Below, one piece after another: positions 16,864-24,056 of a stretch of 64,000 nt of DNA. The stretch lies in contig NZ_FOFD01000001.1 in NCBI RefSeq assembly GCF_900110865.1, positions 186,001-250,000 on the forward strand, read 5' to 3'. The notes under the pieces were generated by a model. The model saw only the letters and a list, made by a program, of their open reading frames with translations. It ran no database searches and was not told the DNA's origin. The position numbers and the translations under genes were made by a program. The first letter of the stretch is position 1. Every line of letters starts with the position of its first letter. The stretch comes from Natrinema salaciae. GTDB lineage: Archaea > Halobacteriota > Halobacteria > Halobacteriales > Natrialbaceae.

Positions 16864-17631
16864 TCAGTCCCGCATCCGAACGATCCCGTTCTCGAAGACC
16901 TTCCGGTTCGGAACGATGTACTCCTCCGAGTCGTCCTCGATCTTGGTGACGAACAGGTCGACCTCCTGGACGATGCCCGTCTGGTCGCCGATCCGGACCT
17001 CGTCGCCGATCCCGTAGGGCTGGTTGAGCAGCAGGTAGATCCCCGCCGCGCTCGAGACGAGGAAGTCCTTGAAGGCGACGGTGCCGACGATGACGATGCC
17101 GACGGCGTACACCGTCAGCAGGATCAACAGCGCCAGAACGTGTACGCCGACCTGTCCCAGCGCGATGATGAAGGTCACGTACAGCACGGAGTACTTGACC
17201 AGCTTCGGGATGACCGACACCTCGGGGAGCTTGACGCCCCGCAGGTACTCGCTGACGATCAGTTCCGACTTGTCCGCGACGATGAAGCCGAGGATGAGCA
17301 CGAGGACGGCGATAAACAACTGCGGGATGAACTCCGTGACGCGGAGCCAGAACGCGTCCGTGTCCAGCAGCTGCGCGATGTGGATCGCGGTCAACACCGC
17401 GATGCCGTAGATGAACCACGAACTCAGCCGCGCGACGATCTCGACCGTCGAGGTGCCGATCGACTGTGCGGTCCGCTCGAACGGCGTCCCCTCGACGGCC
17501 TCCGGGACGCCCGAGGCCGACAGTAACTCCTCGTTGAGGCGGCCGACGAGGTAGCCGACGACGAGCCCGAGCGCCAGTACCGCCGCCGCTATGACGGCCG
17601 GTTCGTTCAGGAGCGGCTGCCACTCGACCAT
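16864..17631 (-). CDS. MscS-family mechanosensitive channel
   Basis: This 255-residue protein has an N-terminal hydrophobic helix, two or three further helices, and the MscS pore/beta-domain transition VAFKDFLVSSAAGIYLLLNQPYGIGDEVRIGDQTGIVQEV. It would open under membrane tension to release solutes. The ATG at 17629-17631 (MVEWQPLL) is chosen because the upstream extension is arginine/serine-rich antiphase sequence. It follows dacZ after a single base, so the two are co-transcribed and probably coupled. Confidence 0.85.
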   Translation of the reverse strand: MVEWQPLLNEPAVIAAAVLALGLVVGYLVGRLNEELLSASGVPEAVEGTPFERTAQSIGTSTVEIVARLSSWFIYGIAVLTAIHIAQLLDTDAFWLRVTEFIPQLFIAVLVLILGFIVADKSELIVSEYLRGVKLPEVSVIPKLVKYSVLYVTFIIALGQVGVHVLALLILLTVYAVGIVIVGTVAFKDFLVSSAAGIYLLLNQPYGIGDEVRIGDQTGIVQEVDLFVTKIEDDSEEYIVPNRKVFENGIVRMRD

Positions 17632-17632
17632 A

Positions 17633-18445
17633 TCAGTACGCCTCCGGATCGACCTCGAGGATGAGTTCACCGGCCTTGAACGCCCGAACGAGCCCGTCGC
17701 TTTCCGAGAGCACGATCGAGATCGCGTTGGTGTCCCGCGTGATCGCGCCGCCGGCCATGTGCCGCGCACCGAGCCCCTTCGGGATGTCGATGCCCTCCGC
17801 GGACGGCTCGAGGTAGCGATACGCCGAGACGATCTTGCCCGCGTCCGAGATGATGAACGCCCCGTCGAGCCGCGAGAACTCCTTGAGCATGACGTTCACG
17901 ATCGGGTCGCCGACGTGGACGTGGGATTTCTCGAAGGGGTTGTACGAGAGCGGCCGGGACTTGTTCATCACCTTCCCCGCGTCGCCGACGACGAACAGCG
18001 CGCCGACGGGCTTGCCCTTCTGCCCTTTCTTGCCCAGTTCGATCGCCACCTCGAGGACCGACTTGACCACCTCCGGGTCCGCGCGGGATTTGGCGAATAG
18101 ATCGTAGATGCCGGTGTGGGCCTCCGCGTCCGCCCGAACGCGGGAGACCGTGTCGATCCCGTCGCTGAAGACGCTCGTCGCACAGGCGAGTTCGTCGCCG
18201 TCCTCGACCACGCCCTGCTCCAGGGCACCCTCGAGGCCGAAGCGGACCCGATCGGAGACGTCGTCGAACTCGAGGGGCAACTCGACGAACGTCTCCGCGC
18301 CGACGGCGTTTTCCGTGCCGACGACCACGATGTCGAAGTCGTCGACGTCCGTGAACCGCTCGTAGTACGATCCGCTGGGCGAAAAGAGCACGACTGCATC
18401 GACACTCGCGAAGAGATCCCCGAAGACGTCGTCTAACCCGGCCAT
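17633..18445 (-). CDS. dacZ: Diadenylate cyclase DacZ (c-di-AMP synthase)
   Basis: This 270-residue protein ends in a DisA_N/DAC domain. The catalytic motif LDGAFIISDAGKI (DGA at 194-196) and the nucleotide-binding GARHMAGGAIT (226-236) are both intact, so it should condense two ATP to c-di-AMP. The N-terminal 110 residues belong to the archaeal DacZ type rather than to bacterial DisA. A TATA-like element (18471-18477) lies 28 bases before the ATG. Its partner gene encodes an MscS channel, which fits the known link of c-di-AMP to osmotic balance. Confidence 0.88.
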   Translation of the reverse strand: MAGLDDVFGDLFASVDAVVLFSPSGSYYERFTDVDDFDIVVVGTENAVGAETFVELPLEFDDVSDRVRFGLEGALEQGVVEDGDELACATSVFSDGIDTVSRVRADAEAHTGIYDLFAKSRADPEVVKSVLEVAIELGKKGQKGKPVGALFVVGDAGKVMNKSRPLSYNPFEKSHVHVGDPIVNVMLKEFSRLDGAFIISDAGKIVSAYRYLEPSAEGIDIPKGLGARHMAGGAITRDTNAISIVLSESDGLVRAFKAGELILEVDPEAY

Positions 18446-18611
18446 TGATCATACAACCCGTTCCTGCCCGAATAAGCGTTGTGGAGCGTCTGACGCACGT
18501 CTGCCGAGTTGCTCCGGTCGTCCGAGCGGACGCCTCGACCCGTCGCCGTCGGTCGATTCCACGCCGTCGGTCGACCCGATGCCGGGACGGCCGGCCCGAG
18601 CGAGCCGCCGA

Positions 18612-18827
18612 TTACCCCCCGCGAACCTGCTCGAGCAGGTCGGGCGGCATGCCACAGCCGCAGGGTTCGACCGTCCCGCTCTCCGGAGCGGTGACGACGA
18701 CGAAGGCGACCGGCTCGCCGCAGCGCGGGCAGGCGGGGACCGGTGCCGGCTCGACGGTGACGCTCGTCACGCCGCCGTCACGATCCGACCCGTCGCCGTC
18801 ACGACCCCCCTCGTTGCCGCCGCTCAT
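18612..18827 (-). CDS. Small zinc-ribbon-like protein
   Basis: This 71-residue protein has a CPRCG knuckle at about residues 33-37 and a second Cys pair, PCGCG, at about 56-60, consistent with one zinc site. The first 25 residues are Gly/Asp-rich and probably disordered. Many haloarchaeal microproteins of this CPxCG class are known, mostly without a defined role. No partner gene is evident. The start is uncertain because the N-terminal part is low-complexity. Confidence 0.6.
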   Translation of the reverse strand: MSGGNEGGRDGDGSDRDGGVTSVTVEPAPVPACPRCGEPVAFVVVTAPESGTVEPCGCGMPPDLLEQVRGG

Positions 18828-18910
18828 TCGACTCCCCCCGCGATCCCTCGCAATCCGAAAATCGGACTCGAGACTACTCGTATCGGGCGATTCCGCGGTC
18901 GTGCGGGATG

Positions 18911-18917
18911 TTTATAT
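18911..18917 (+). promoter_or_regulatory. TATA box of the structured-RNA/microprotein locus
   Basis: TTTATAT is centred 25 bases before the ATG at 18939 and stands out in its GC-rich surroundings. It implies a transcript beginning at about 18938-18942. Confidence 0.6.
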
Positions 18918-18938
18918 CCCGGTAGTTTGAACGTATGC

Positions 18939-19064
18939 ATGGCTCCTGAACCCTCTCGGGTTAGGAAGCCAGTCTCGGGTGCTTGGGGCACCCGGGACGT
19001 TTTGCGGACCGTCCCCGACGGAGACCGGCTTCCGTTCTACTCGTTGACCTGTTGTGACTTATAG
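18939..19064 (+). CDS. Possible 41-residue leaderless microprotein (same locus as a structured RNA)
   Basis: An ATG exactly where the TATA box predicts the transcript to begin opens a 41-codon frame (MAPEPSRVRKPVSGAWGTRD... ending in LTCCDL). No known motif is visible. Codon use is less GC-biased at third positions than in neighbouring genes. The same DNA folds into several perfect stems, so the frame may be incidental to a non-coding RNA. I give the coding reading lower weight than the RNA reading. Confidence 0.3.
   Translation: MAPEPSRVRKPVSGAWGTRDVLRTVPDGDRLPFYSLTCCDL
18939..19064 (+). ncRNA. Candidate structured RNA, unknown class
   Basis: Four stems can be drawn without mismatches. Hairpin A pairs 18949-18953 with 18958-18962 (AACCC/GGGTT, loop TCTC). 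An outer stem pairs GGAAGCC 18964-18970 with GGCTTCC 19027-19033. Inside it, hairpin B pairs 18972-18982 with 18988-18998 (11 pairs, one U-G) and hairpin C pairs 19009-19013 with 19017-19021. The outer stem and hairpins B and C together form a three-way junction. A TATA box at 18911-18917 precedes it at transcript spacing. It does not match the tRNA, RNase P, SRP, box C/D or H/ACA patterns I know. Confidence 0.5.
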
Positions 19065-19174
19065 CTACTGCTAATTGGTCGAAACTAACGCGGGCCCGGT
19101 GATCACCGGCTCCTCGCGTCGCCGGGTACCAGTGGCTCGAGTCGTCGATTTACCGGCTCGTGGCGAACACCGAA

Positions 19175-19210
19175 CGGGACCGGATTCGAACGACGTGAAG
19201 ACGTGCTCGC
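19175..19210. repeat. att-like repeat copy 1 (tRNA-Leu 3' end plus flank)
   Basis: This 36-base sequence matches 19977-20012 with a single difference (G for A at 19192). Its first 17 bases (19175-19191) equal 20090-20106 in the tRNA-Leu T-arm and acceptor region. The remaining 19 bases are not part of the tRNA, so both non-tRNA copies share element-derived flank. Confidence 0.7.
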
Positions 19211-19471
19211 GACAGTAGCACAGATGGCTCCGTTGAAATCCACAGCCGCTGATAGTTTGGTAAAGGCGTGCTGAATACAGAGCGCACATATTCAGCAGTG
19301 ACTCACTGCAATCGTTCGGCAGCCGAATCGGTCAGTATCGAGGATGAGTTCAGCAGAGAGACTTCGTTTCTTTCGGACACTTCCTGCTGAATCACCTGCT
19401 CAGTGTAGGTGCGAACCTCATATAGTGTACAGTCGGTGGGGGTCCCGAAAGAGGAATGTCCGCTCGAGAAA

Positions 19472-19726
19472 TCAGCGGCCGTCTTCGTTCACGTTTATGC
19501 CGCCACCACTGTCTACAGCGACGGTGTATCCTTCATACTGGAACTGAATACGGAACGCTCCCACTTCTCGGCCCGTGACTGACTGTAACAATGTGTCAAG
19601 GGCCTCTGCATCGATCGTTTCATAAAGCGGTGATAACTCAGTAGTGGCGACCTCTTTCATGCCTGCCACTTCTTCGACGATTTGTGTACTTGGAAGGGGC
19701 TGGTTCTTTTGGTCGGTGCTCGTCAT
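19472..19726 (-). CDS. HalOD1-like small output-domain protein
   Basis: This 84-residue protein has the haloarchaeal HalOD1 pattern: ELSPLYETIDAEALDTLL in the middle followed by a beta-rich FRIQFQYEGYTVAVDSGGGINV. HalOD1 domains usually form solo proteins or the output end of regulators. It is the only gene in the lower-GC island beside tRNA-Leu and so may be cargo of a former element. No partner gene is adjacent. Confidence 0.65.
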   Translation of the reverse strand: MTSTDQKNQPLPSTQIVEEVAGMKEVATTELSPLYETIDAEALDTLLQSVTGREVGAFRIQFQYEGYTVAVDSGGGINVNEDGR

Positions 19727-19972
19727 CTTCCTGAGGGGAAATTAGCCAGCGATAGTTATTAGATGGGCACCGGACATGGTCAGGTGAAATATCGGAACAA
19801 ACCGTGTACCACCGGATATATCAAAAACATAGATCTCTGGTGGCCCCGGAAACTGCTTCTGTTCCGTTTGTCCTCTGTACTCAGCACGCGAGTGCTGTCA
19901 AACGCTACGGATTCCAACAGAGCCGCGCAGATCAAAGATCTGCTGACCTACGAATCGTAGATTCGCAGACAG

Positions 19973-20012
19973 TGCGCGGGACCGGATTCGAACAACGTGA
20001 AGACGTGCTCGC
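19973..20012. repeat. att-like repeat copy 2 (tRNA-Leu 3' end plus flank)
   Basis: Bases 19973-19993 are identical to 20086-20106, that is, the discriminator base, acceptor strand and half of the T-arm of tRNA-Leu. Bases 19977-20012 match copy 1 with one difference. It also forms the left arm of a palindrome that ends at 20044. Confidence 0.75.
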
Positions 20013-20052
20013 TTCGCTGCGTGCGTCTTCCCTCGTTCGAATCCTCGTCGCG

Positions 20053-20086
20053 ATGCTTCTCCTCGCGGTATCGCTCGGAGAAGCAT
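20053..20086. repeat. Perfect 10-bp inverted repeat abutting the tRNA-Leu 3' end
   Basis: ATGCTTCTCC (20053-20062) and GGAGAAGCAT (20077-20086) are perfect complements with a 14-base loop. The right arm ends on the tRNA discriminator base, so the hairpin would form in the tRNA trailer and could act as a terminator or processing signal. Confidence 0.5.
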
Positions 20087-20170
20087 GCGCGGGACCGGAT
20101 TCGAACCGGCGGACCCCTACGGGACAGCGTCCTAAGCGCTGCGCCGTTGGCCTGGCTTGGCTACCCGCGC
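20086..20170 (-). tRNA. tRNA-Leu (anticodon UAG)
   Basis: The minus strand folds into a complete class II tRNA. The acceptor stem is GCGCGGG/CCCGCGC. The D-arm region is GCC...GGC, and the anticodon stem CAGCG/CGCTG has loop CTTAGGA giving anticodon UAG. A long variable arm (TCCCGTAGGGG...) marks the Leu/Ser class, and the T-arm has loop TTCGAAT. The discriminator base is A (20086), as required for leucine in haloarchaea. CCA is not encoded. No intron is present. The 3' end serves as the attachment site of the adjacent island. Confidence 0.95.
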
Positions 20171-20294
20171 TCACCACCGAGTTTTCACGAATCGAGTAAG
20201 TACCTGTCGGTCCGCGCGAGCGCCGTCCCGCGCCCGAACCGTCGGATCGACCCCCCGGTGGTCGGTCCGACCGGTCGTCGACGCTCGAGTGACG

Positions 20295-20468
20295 CTAGCA
20301 GTGCTTCACCGGTTCCTCCGGCGACCAGTCCGGCGGGACGATAAACGTCACGTGCTCCGGATCGCGGAGCTGGTGGAGTTCCGCGGCCTGTTCGGCCAGC
20401 GACCGCTCCCGGTACGGCATCTCGAGCCCGCAGCCGGTACAGACGAGTTTGCAGGTTGGCTCTTTCAT
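20295..20468 (-). CDS. Small two-cysteine-knuckle protein
   Basis: This 57-residue protein has CTGCG near residue 10 preceded by another Cys (TCKLVC), and ends in KHC, giving four possible zinc ligands. The middle reads MPYRERSLAEQAAELHQLRDPEH. I chose the ATG at 20466-20468 (MKEPTCKL) rather than a longer start. Function is unknown. It is a typical haloarchaeal zinc-finger microprotein standing alone. Confidence 0.6.
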   Translation of the reverse strand: MKEPTCKLVCTGCGLEMPYRERSLAEQAAELHQLRDPEHVTFIVPPDWSPEEPVKHC

Positions 20469-20694
20469 AGCGAGTGTGCGGACCGCCCCCGATGACGGGT
20501 GTGCCACCCTTGGAGCGACACGCGGTTTAGTAGTCGTCTCCTAGTGAAATCGGCGGAGAACGGCCGAATAGCCGAACAATTCGTATCTGAACGTTGCGAT
20601 CCGTAGTGCACCATTGGCGGGCCCGTCGACGGTGCACCGGTTGCGATCGCCGCGCGACCGTAGGTTTATGCCGGCCGCTCCGATATCCGGTCGT

Positions 20695-21003
20695 ATGCAC
20701 AGCGCCCGGGATCGCATCGAGTACGAACCGTGGCTCGAGGAACTCGAGGCCGCCGCGGAGCGGCTGGAACTCTCGACGGAGGCGCGATCGTGTGCGGTCG
20801 ATCTCTTCCTCGCCGACGTCCCTGCGTCCGATCGCTCGAAGCGGGCGGTGCTGGCGGCCAGCCTCTACGCCGGCTCGCTCGTCGCCGGTGACGGCCGCAC
20901 GCAGGGTGCGGTAGCCGAGGCTGCGGACGTCTCTCGGCTCTCGATCCAGTCCCGATGGAAGGAGTTGCTCGAGGACGCCGGGCTCGAGCCGCCCCGTTGG
21001 TAG
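20695..21003 (+). CDS. TFB-like single cyclin-repeat protein
   Basis: This 102-residue protein resembles one cyclin repeat of archaeal TFB, with the helix pattern SKRAVLAASLYAGSLVAGDGRTQGAVAEAADVSRLSIQSRWKELLE. There is no zinc ribbon or B-finger. It cannot replace a full TFB but could bind DNA or RNA polymerase partners as a small regulator. A TTTATG element about 30 bases before the ATG at 20695 supports the start. Confidence 0.65.
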   Translation: MHSARDRIEYEPWLEELEAAAERLELSTEARSCAVDLFLADVPASDRSKRAVLAASLYAGSLVAGDGRTQGAVAEAADVSRLSIQSRWKELLEDAGLEPPRW

Positions 21004-21181
21004 GAAACCCGTACAACCGACTGTTTCCGCCCGCAGTCGCGGACTGCGGCCGTGTAAGTATACGATACGAGAACGGACACTCCGGTAGGTTCGGATTAGT
21101 AATTTCCGCCAGTAACGCGCTTTTCGGCGGTGTGACACCGTCGTCGCGCGATGATCGTTCCCGAGCGGATCGCGGACTGCG

Positions 21182-21649
21182 TCAGTCCCCGTCGAGGACG
21201 GTCCCGTGTTCGTCGATCTCCCCCTTGACGATCCGCGTGCTCGAGATGATGTCGCCGTCGTCGGCGAGCACGTGCGGGACGACGACCACCTCCAGAGGGT
21301 CGTGGCCGCGCTCGGTCCGGATCTCGTTGATCCGGTCGCCGCCTTCGCGGGTTTCGGGGGAGACCACGAGGTAGTCGTACTGTGGTTCGGTCGCGATTCC
21401 CGTCGGTGCTTCGAGGATCCGGATCTCGAACGCTCGGCCGTGGTCGGCCGCGATCGACTCGAGTTCGGTTTCGAGATCCGCCTTCCGTTCGTCGTACGAC
21501 CGGACTCGTCGGTCGACGTCTCGTGTTTTCGGCGCGAGTTCGTCGCTCGTCAACCCGACTGTCACGTCTCCGAGTTCGAACGCCCGTTCGAACAGCCGTC
21601 GGTGCCCGTCGTGAACGGGGTCGAAGGTCCCACCAAGCGCGACGTCCAT
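21182..21649 (-). CDS. coaD: Phosphopantetheine adenylyltransferase (archaeal CoaD type)
   Basis: This 155-residue nucleotidyltransferase catalyses the penultimate step of coenzyme A synthesis. GGTFDPVHDGH at residues 6-16 is the ATP-binding HxGH-type motif, with His at the second position (DGH). The C-terminal ISSTRIVKGEIDEHG corresponds to the ISSTxIR motif. Length and layout match archaeal PPAT. It is divergent from malic enzyme. Confidence 0.9.
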   Translation of the reverse strand: MDVALGGTFDPVHDGHRRLFERAFELGDVTVGLTSDELAPKTRDVDRRVRSYDERKADLETELESIAADHGRAFEIRILEAPTGIATEPQYDYLVVSPETREGGDRINEIRTERGHDPLEVVVVPHVLADDGDIISSTRIVKGEIDEHGTVLDGD

Positions 21650-21796
21650 ACCCCACGTCTCTCCCGCGGTGCGTATAAAACGGTCGAATCACTACATTTT
21701 CGCGCGCTGGTCGCGTCTCGGGTCCGCCGTGGCTTTCGACAACTGTCGAATGTCACCTTCACATTGTTTTTAGTAGTCGCCCGCAGTGTCCCCGAT

Positions 21797-24052
21797 ATGG
21801 GATTAGACGAGGACGCACTGGAGTATCACCGGACGGACCCACCCGGCAAGATCGAGATATCGACGACGAAACCGACGAATACGCAGCGGGACCTCTCGCT
21901 CGCGTACTCGCCCGGGGTCGCCGCGCCGTGTCGCGAGATCGACGAGGACGAGACCAACGCCTACCAGTACACGACGAAGGGGAACCTCGTGGGCGTCGTC
22001 TCGAACGGCTCGGCCGTGCTCGGACTCGGCGACATCGGCGCGCAGGCCTCCAAACCGGTCATGGAGGGGAAGGGCGTCCTGTTCAAGCGCTTCGCCGACA
22101 TCGACGTCTTCGACCTCGAGCTCGACGATTCCGACCCCCACAAGCTCGTCGAGGCCGTCAAGATGATGGAACCGACCTTCGGCGGGATCAACCTGGAGGA
22201 TATCAAAGCCCCCGAGTGTTTCACCGTCGAGGAGCGCCTCCGCGAGGAGATCGACATTCCGGTCTTCCACGACGACCAACACGGCACCGCGATCATCTCC
22301 GGCGCCGCGCTGCTCAACGCGGCCGACATCGCCGGGAAGAGCCTCGAGGAACTCGAGATCACCTTCTCGGGTGCGGGCGCGAGCGCCATCGCGACGGCAC
22401 GGTTCTACGTCTCGCTGGGCTGCAAGAAAGAGAACATCACGATGTGTGACTCCTCGGGTATCATCACCGAGGAGCGAGCGGCGGCGGGCGACGTCAACGA
22501 GTACAAACGGCAGTTCGCCCGCGACGTCCCCGAGGGCGGCCTCGCGGACGCGATGGAGGGAGCCGACGTGTTCGTCGGCCTCTCGATCGGCGGCATCGTC
22601 TCACAGGAGATGGTGCAGTCCATGGCAACGAACCCGATCGTCTTCGCGATGGCCAACCCCGATCCGGAGATCGACTACGAGGAGGCCAAAGCGGCCCGCG
22701 ACGACACCGTCATCATGGCCACCGGCCGCTCGGACTACCCCAATCAGGTCAACAACGTCCTCGGCTTCCCCTTCATCTTCCGCGGCGCGCTCGACGTTCG
22801 CGCGACCGAGATCAACGAACGGATGAAGGTCGCCTGCGCCGAGGCGCTGGCCGACCTCGCCCGACAGGACGTCCCCGACGCGGTCGTCAAGGCCTACGGC
22901 GACGACCCGATCCAGTACGGTCCCGACTACATCATTCCGAAGCCCGTCGATCCCCGCGTGCTCTTCCGGGTCGCGCCCTCGATCGCCGAGGCCGCGATGG
23001 AGTCCGGTGCGGCCCGGACCGAGATCGACCTCGAGGAGTACGAGGAGGAACTCGAGGCCCGTCTCGGCAAGTCCCGCGAGATGATGCGGGTCGTCCTCAA
23101 CAAGGCCAAGAGCGACCCCAAGACGGTCGCGCTCGCGGAGGGCGAGAACGAGAAGATGATCCGGGCCGCCTACCAGATTCAGGAGCAGGGGATCGCCCTG
23201 CCGATCCTCATCGGCGACGAGGACGAGATCAGGGGGACGGCGGCGAACCTCGGACTGGACTTCGATCCGACCGTCGCCGACCCCTCGGTCGGCGACTACG
23301 AGGAGTACGCGGATCGCCTCCACGAGCTCCGCGCTCGCAAGGGCATCACGCGGAGCGAGGCCGGCGAACTCATCGAGCGCGACTCGAACTACTTCGGTAG
23401 CGTGATGGTCGAACGGGGCGACGCCGACGCCCTCCTGACGGGGCTCTCGCACCACTATCCGTCGGCGCTGCGGCCGCCGCTGCAGGTGATCGGCACCGAC
23501 GAGGACGTCGACTACGCGGCCGGCGTCTACATGCTCACGTTCAAGAACCGCGTCATCTTCGTGGCCGACGCGACGGTCAACCAGGCCCCCGACGAGGAGG
23601 TCCTCGCGGAGGTCACCCGACAGACCGGCAAACTGGCCCGCCGGTTCAACATCGAACCGCGCGCCGCCTTGCTCTCGTACTCGAACTTCGGCAGCGTCGA
23701 CAACGAAGGGACGCGGAAACCGCGCAGAGCGGCGTCGCTGCTGCAGGACGACCCCGAAGTCGACTTCCCCGTCGACGGCGAGATGCAGGCCGACACCGCC
23801 GTCGTCGAGGACATCCTCCAGGGAACCTACGGCTTCTCCGACCTCGAGGAGCCCGCGAACGTGCTGGTCTTCCCCAACCTCGAGTCGGGGAACATCGGTT
23901 ACAAACTGCTCCAGCGGCTCGGCGGGGCCGACGCCATCGGACCGATGCTGGTCGGGATGGACGAGCCGGTCCACGTCCTCCAGCGCGGCGACGAGGTCAA
24001 GGACATCGTGAACCTGGCCGGCGTCGCGGTCGTCGACGCCCAGCAGGAGTAA
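21797..24052 (+). CDS. maeB: NADP-type malic enzyme fused to a phosphotransacetylase-like domain
   Basis: This 751-residue protein has an N-terminal malic enzyme (about residues 1-430) that oxidatively decarboxylates malate to pyruvate. The metal/substrate site is VFHDDQHGTAIISGAALLNA, and the dinucleotide fold is ITFSGAGASAIATARFYV. The C-terminal half (about 430-751) is the phosphate acetyltransferase-like domain typical of MaeB. In bacterial MaeB this domain is regulatory and inactive as PTA. The ATG at 21797 (MGLDEDALEYHRTDPPGKIEI) is the normal family start. A tat-lipoprotein propeller gene begins 4 bases downstream. Confidence 0.92.
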   Translation: MGLDEDALEYHRTDPPGKIEISTTKPTNTQRDLSLAYSPGVAAPCREIDEDETNAYQYTTKGNLVGVVSNGSAVLGLGDIGAQASKPVMEGKGVLFKRFADIDVFDLELDDSDPHKLVEAVKMMEPTFGGINLEDIKAPECFTVEERLREEIDIPVFHDDQHGTAIISGAALLNAADIAGKSLEELEITFSGAGASAIATARFYVSLGCKKENITMCDSSGIITEERAAAGDVNEYKRQFARDVPEGGLADAMEGADVFVGLSIGGIVSQEMVQSMATNPIVFAMANPDPEIDYEEAKAARDDTVIMATGRSDYPNQVNNVLGFPFIFRGALDVRATEINERMKVACAEALADLARQDVPDAVVKAYGDDPIQYGPDYIIPKPVDPRVLFRVAPSIAEAAMESGAARTEIDLEEYEEELEARLGKSREMMRVVLNKAKSDPKTVALAEGENEKMIRAAYQIQEQGIALPILIGDEDEIRGTAANLGLDFDPTVADPSVGDYEEYADRLHELRARKGITRSEAGELIERDSNYFGSVMVERGDADALLTGLSHHYPSALRPPLQVIGTDEDVDYAAGVYMLTFKNRVIFVADATVNQAPDEEVLAEVTRQTGKLARRFNIEPRAALLSYSNFGSVDNEGTRKPRRAASLLQDDPEVDFPVDGEMQADTAVVEDILQGTYGFSDLEEPANVLVFPNLESGNIGYKLLQRLGGADAIGPMLVGMDEPVHVLQRGDEVKDIVNLAGVAVVDAQQE

Positions 24053-24056
24053 ACGC

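Larger units (their letters stand above)
19071..20085. mobile_element. Degenerate tRNA-Leu-anchored insertion island
   Basis: This DNA is visibly lower in GC than its surroundings. It lies directly 3' of tRNA-Leu(UAG) and contains two extra copies of the tRNA 3' end, at 19175-19210 and 19973-20012. It holds one recognisable gene (HalOD1-like, 19472-19726) and no integrase. The arrangement fits the remains of one or two elements that integrated at the tRNA 3' end and decayed. The stretches 19071-19174, 19211-19471 and 19727-19972 contain no gene I can support. Confidence 0.55.
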
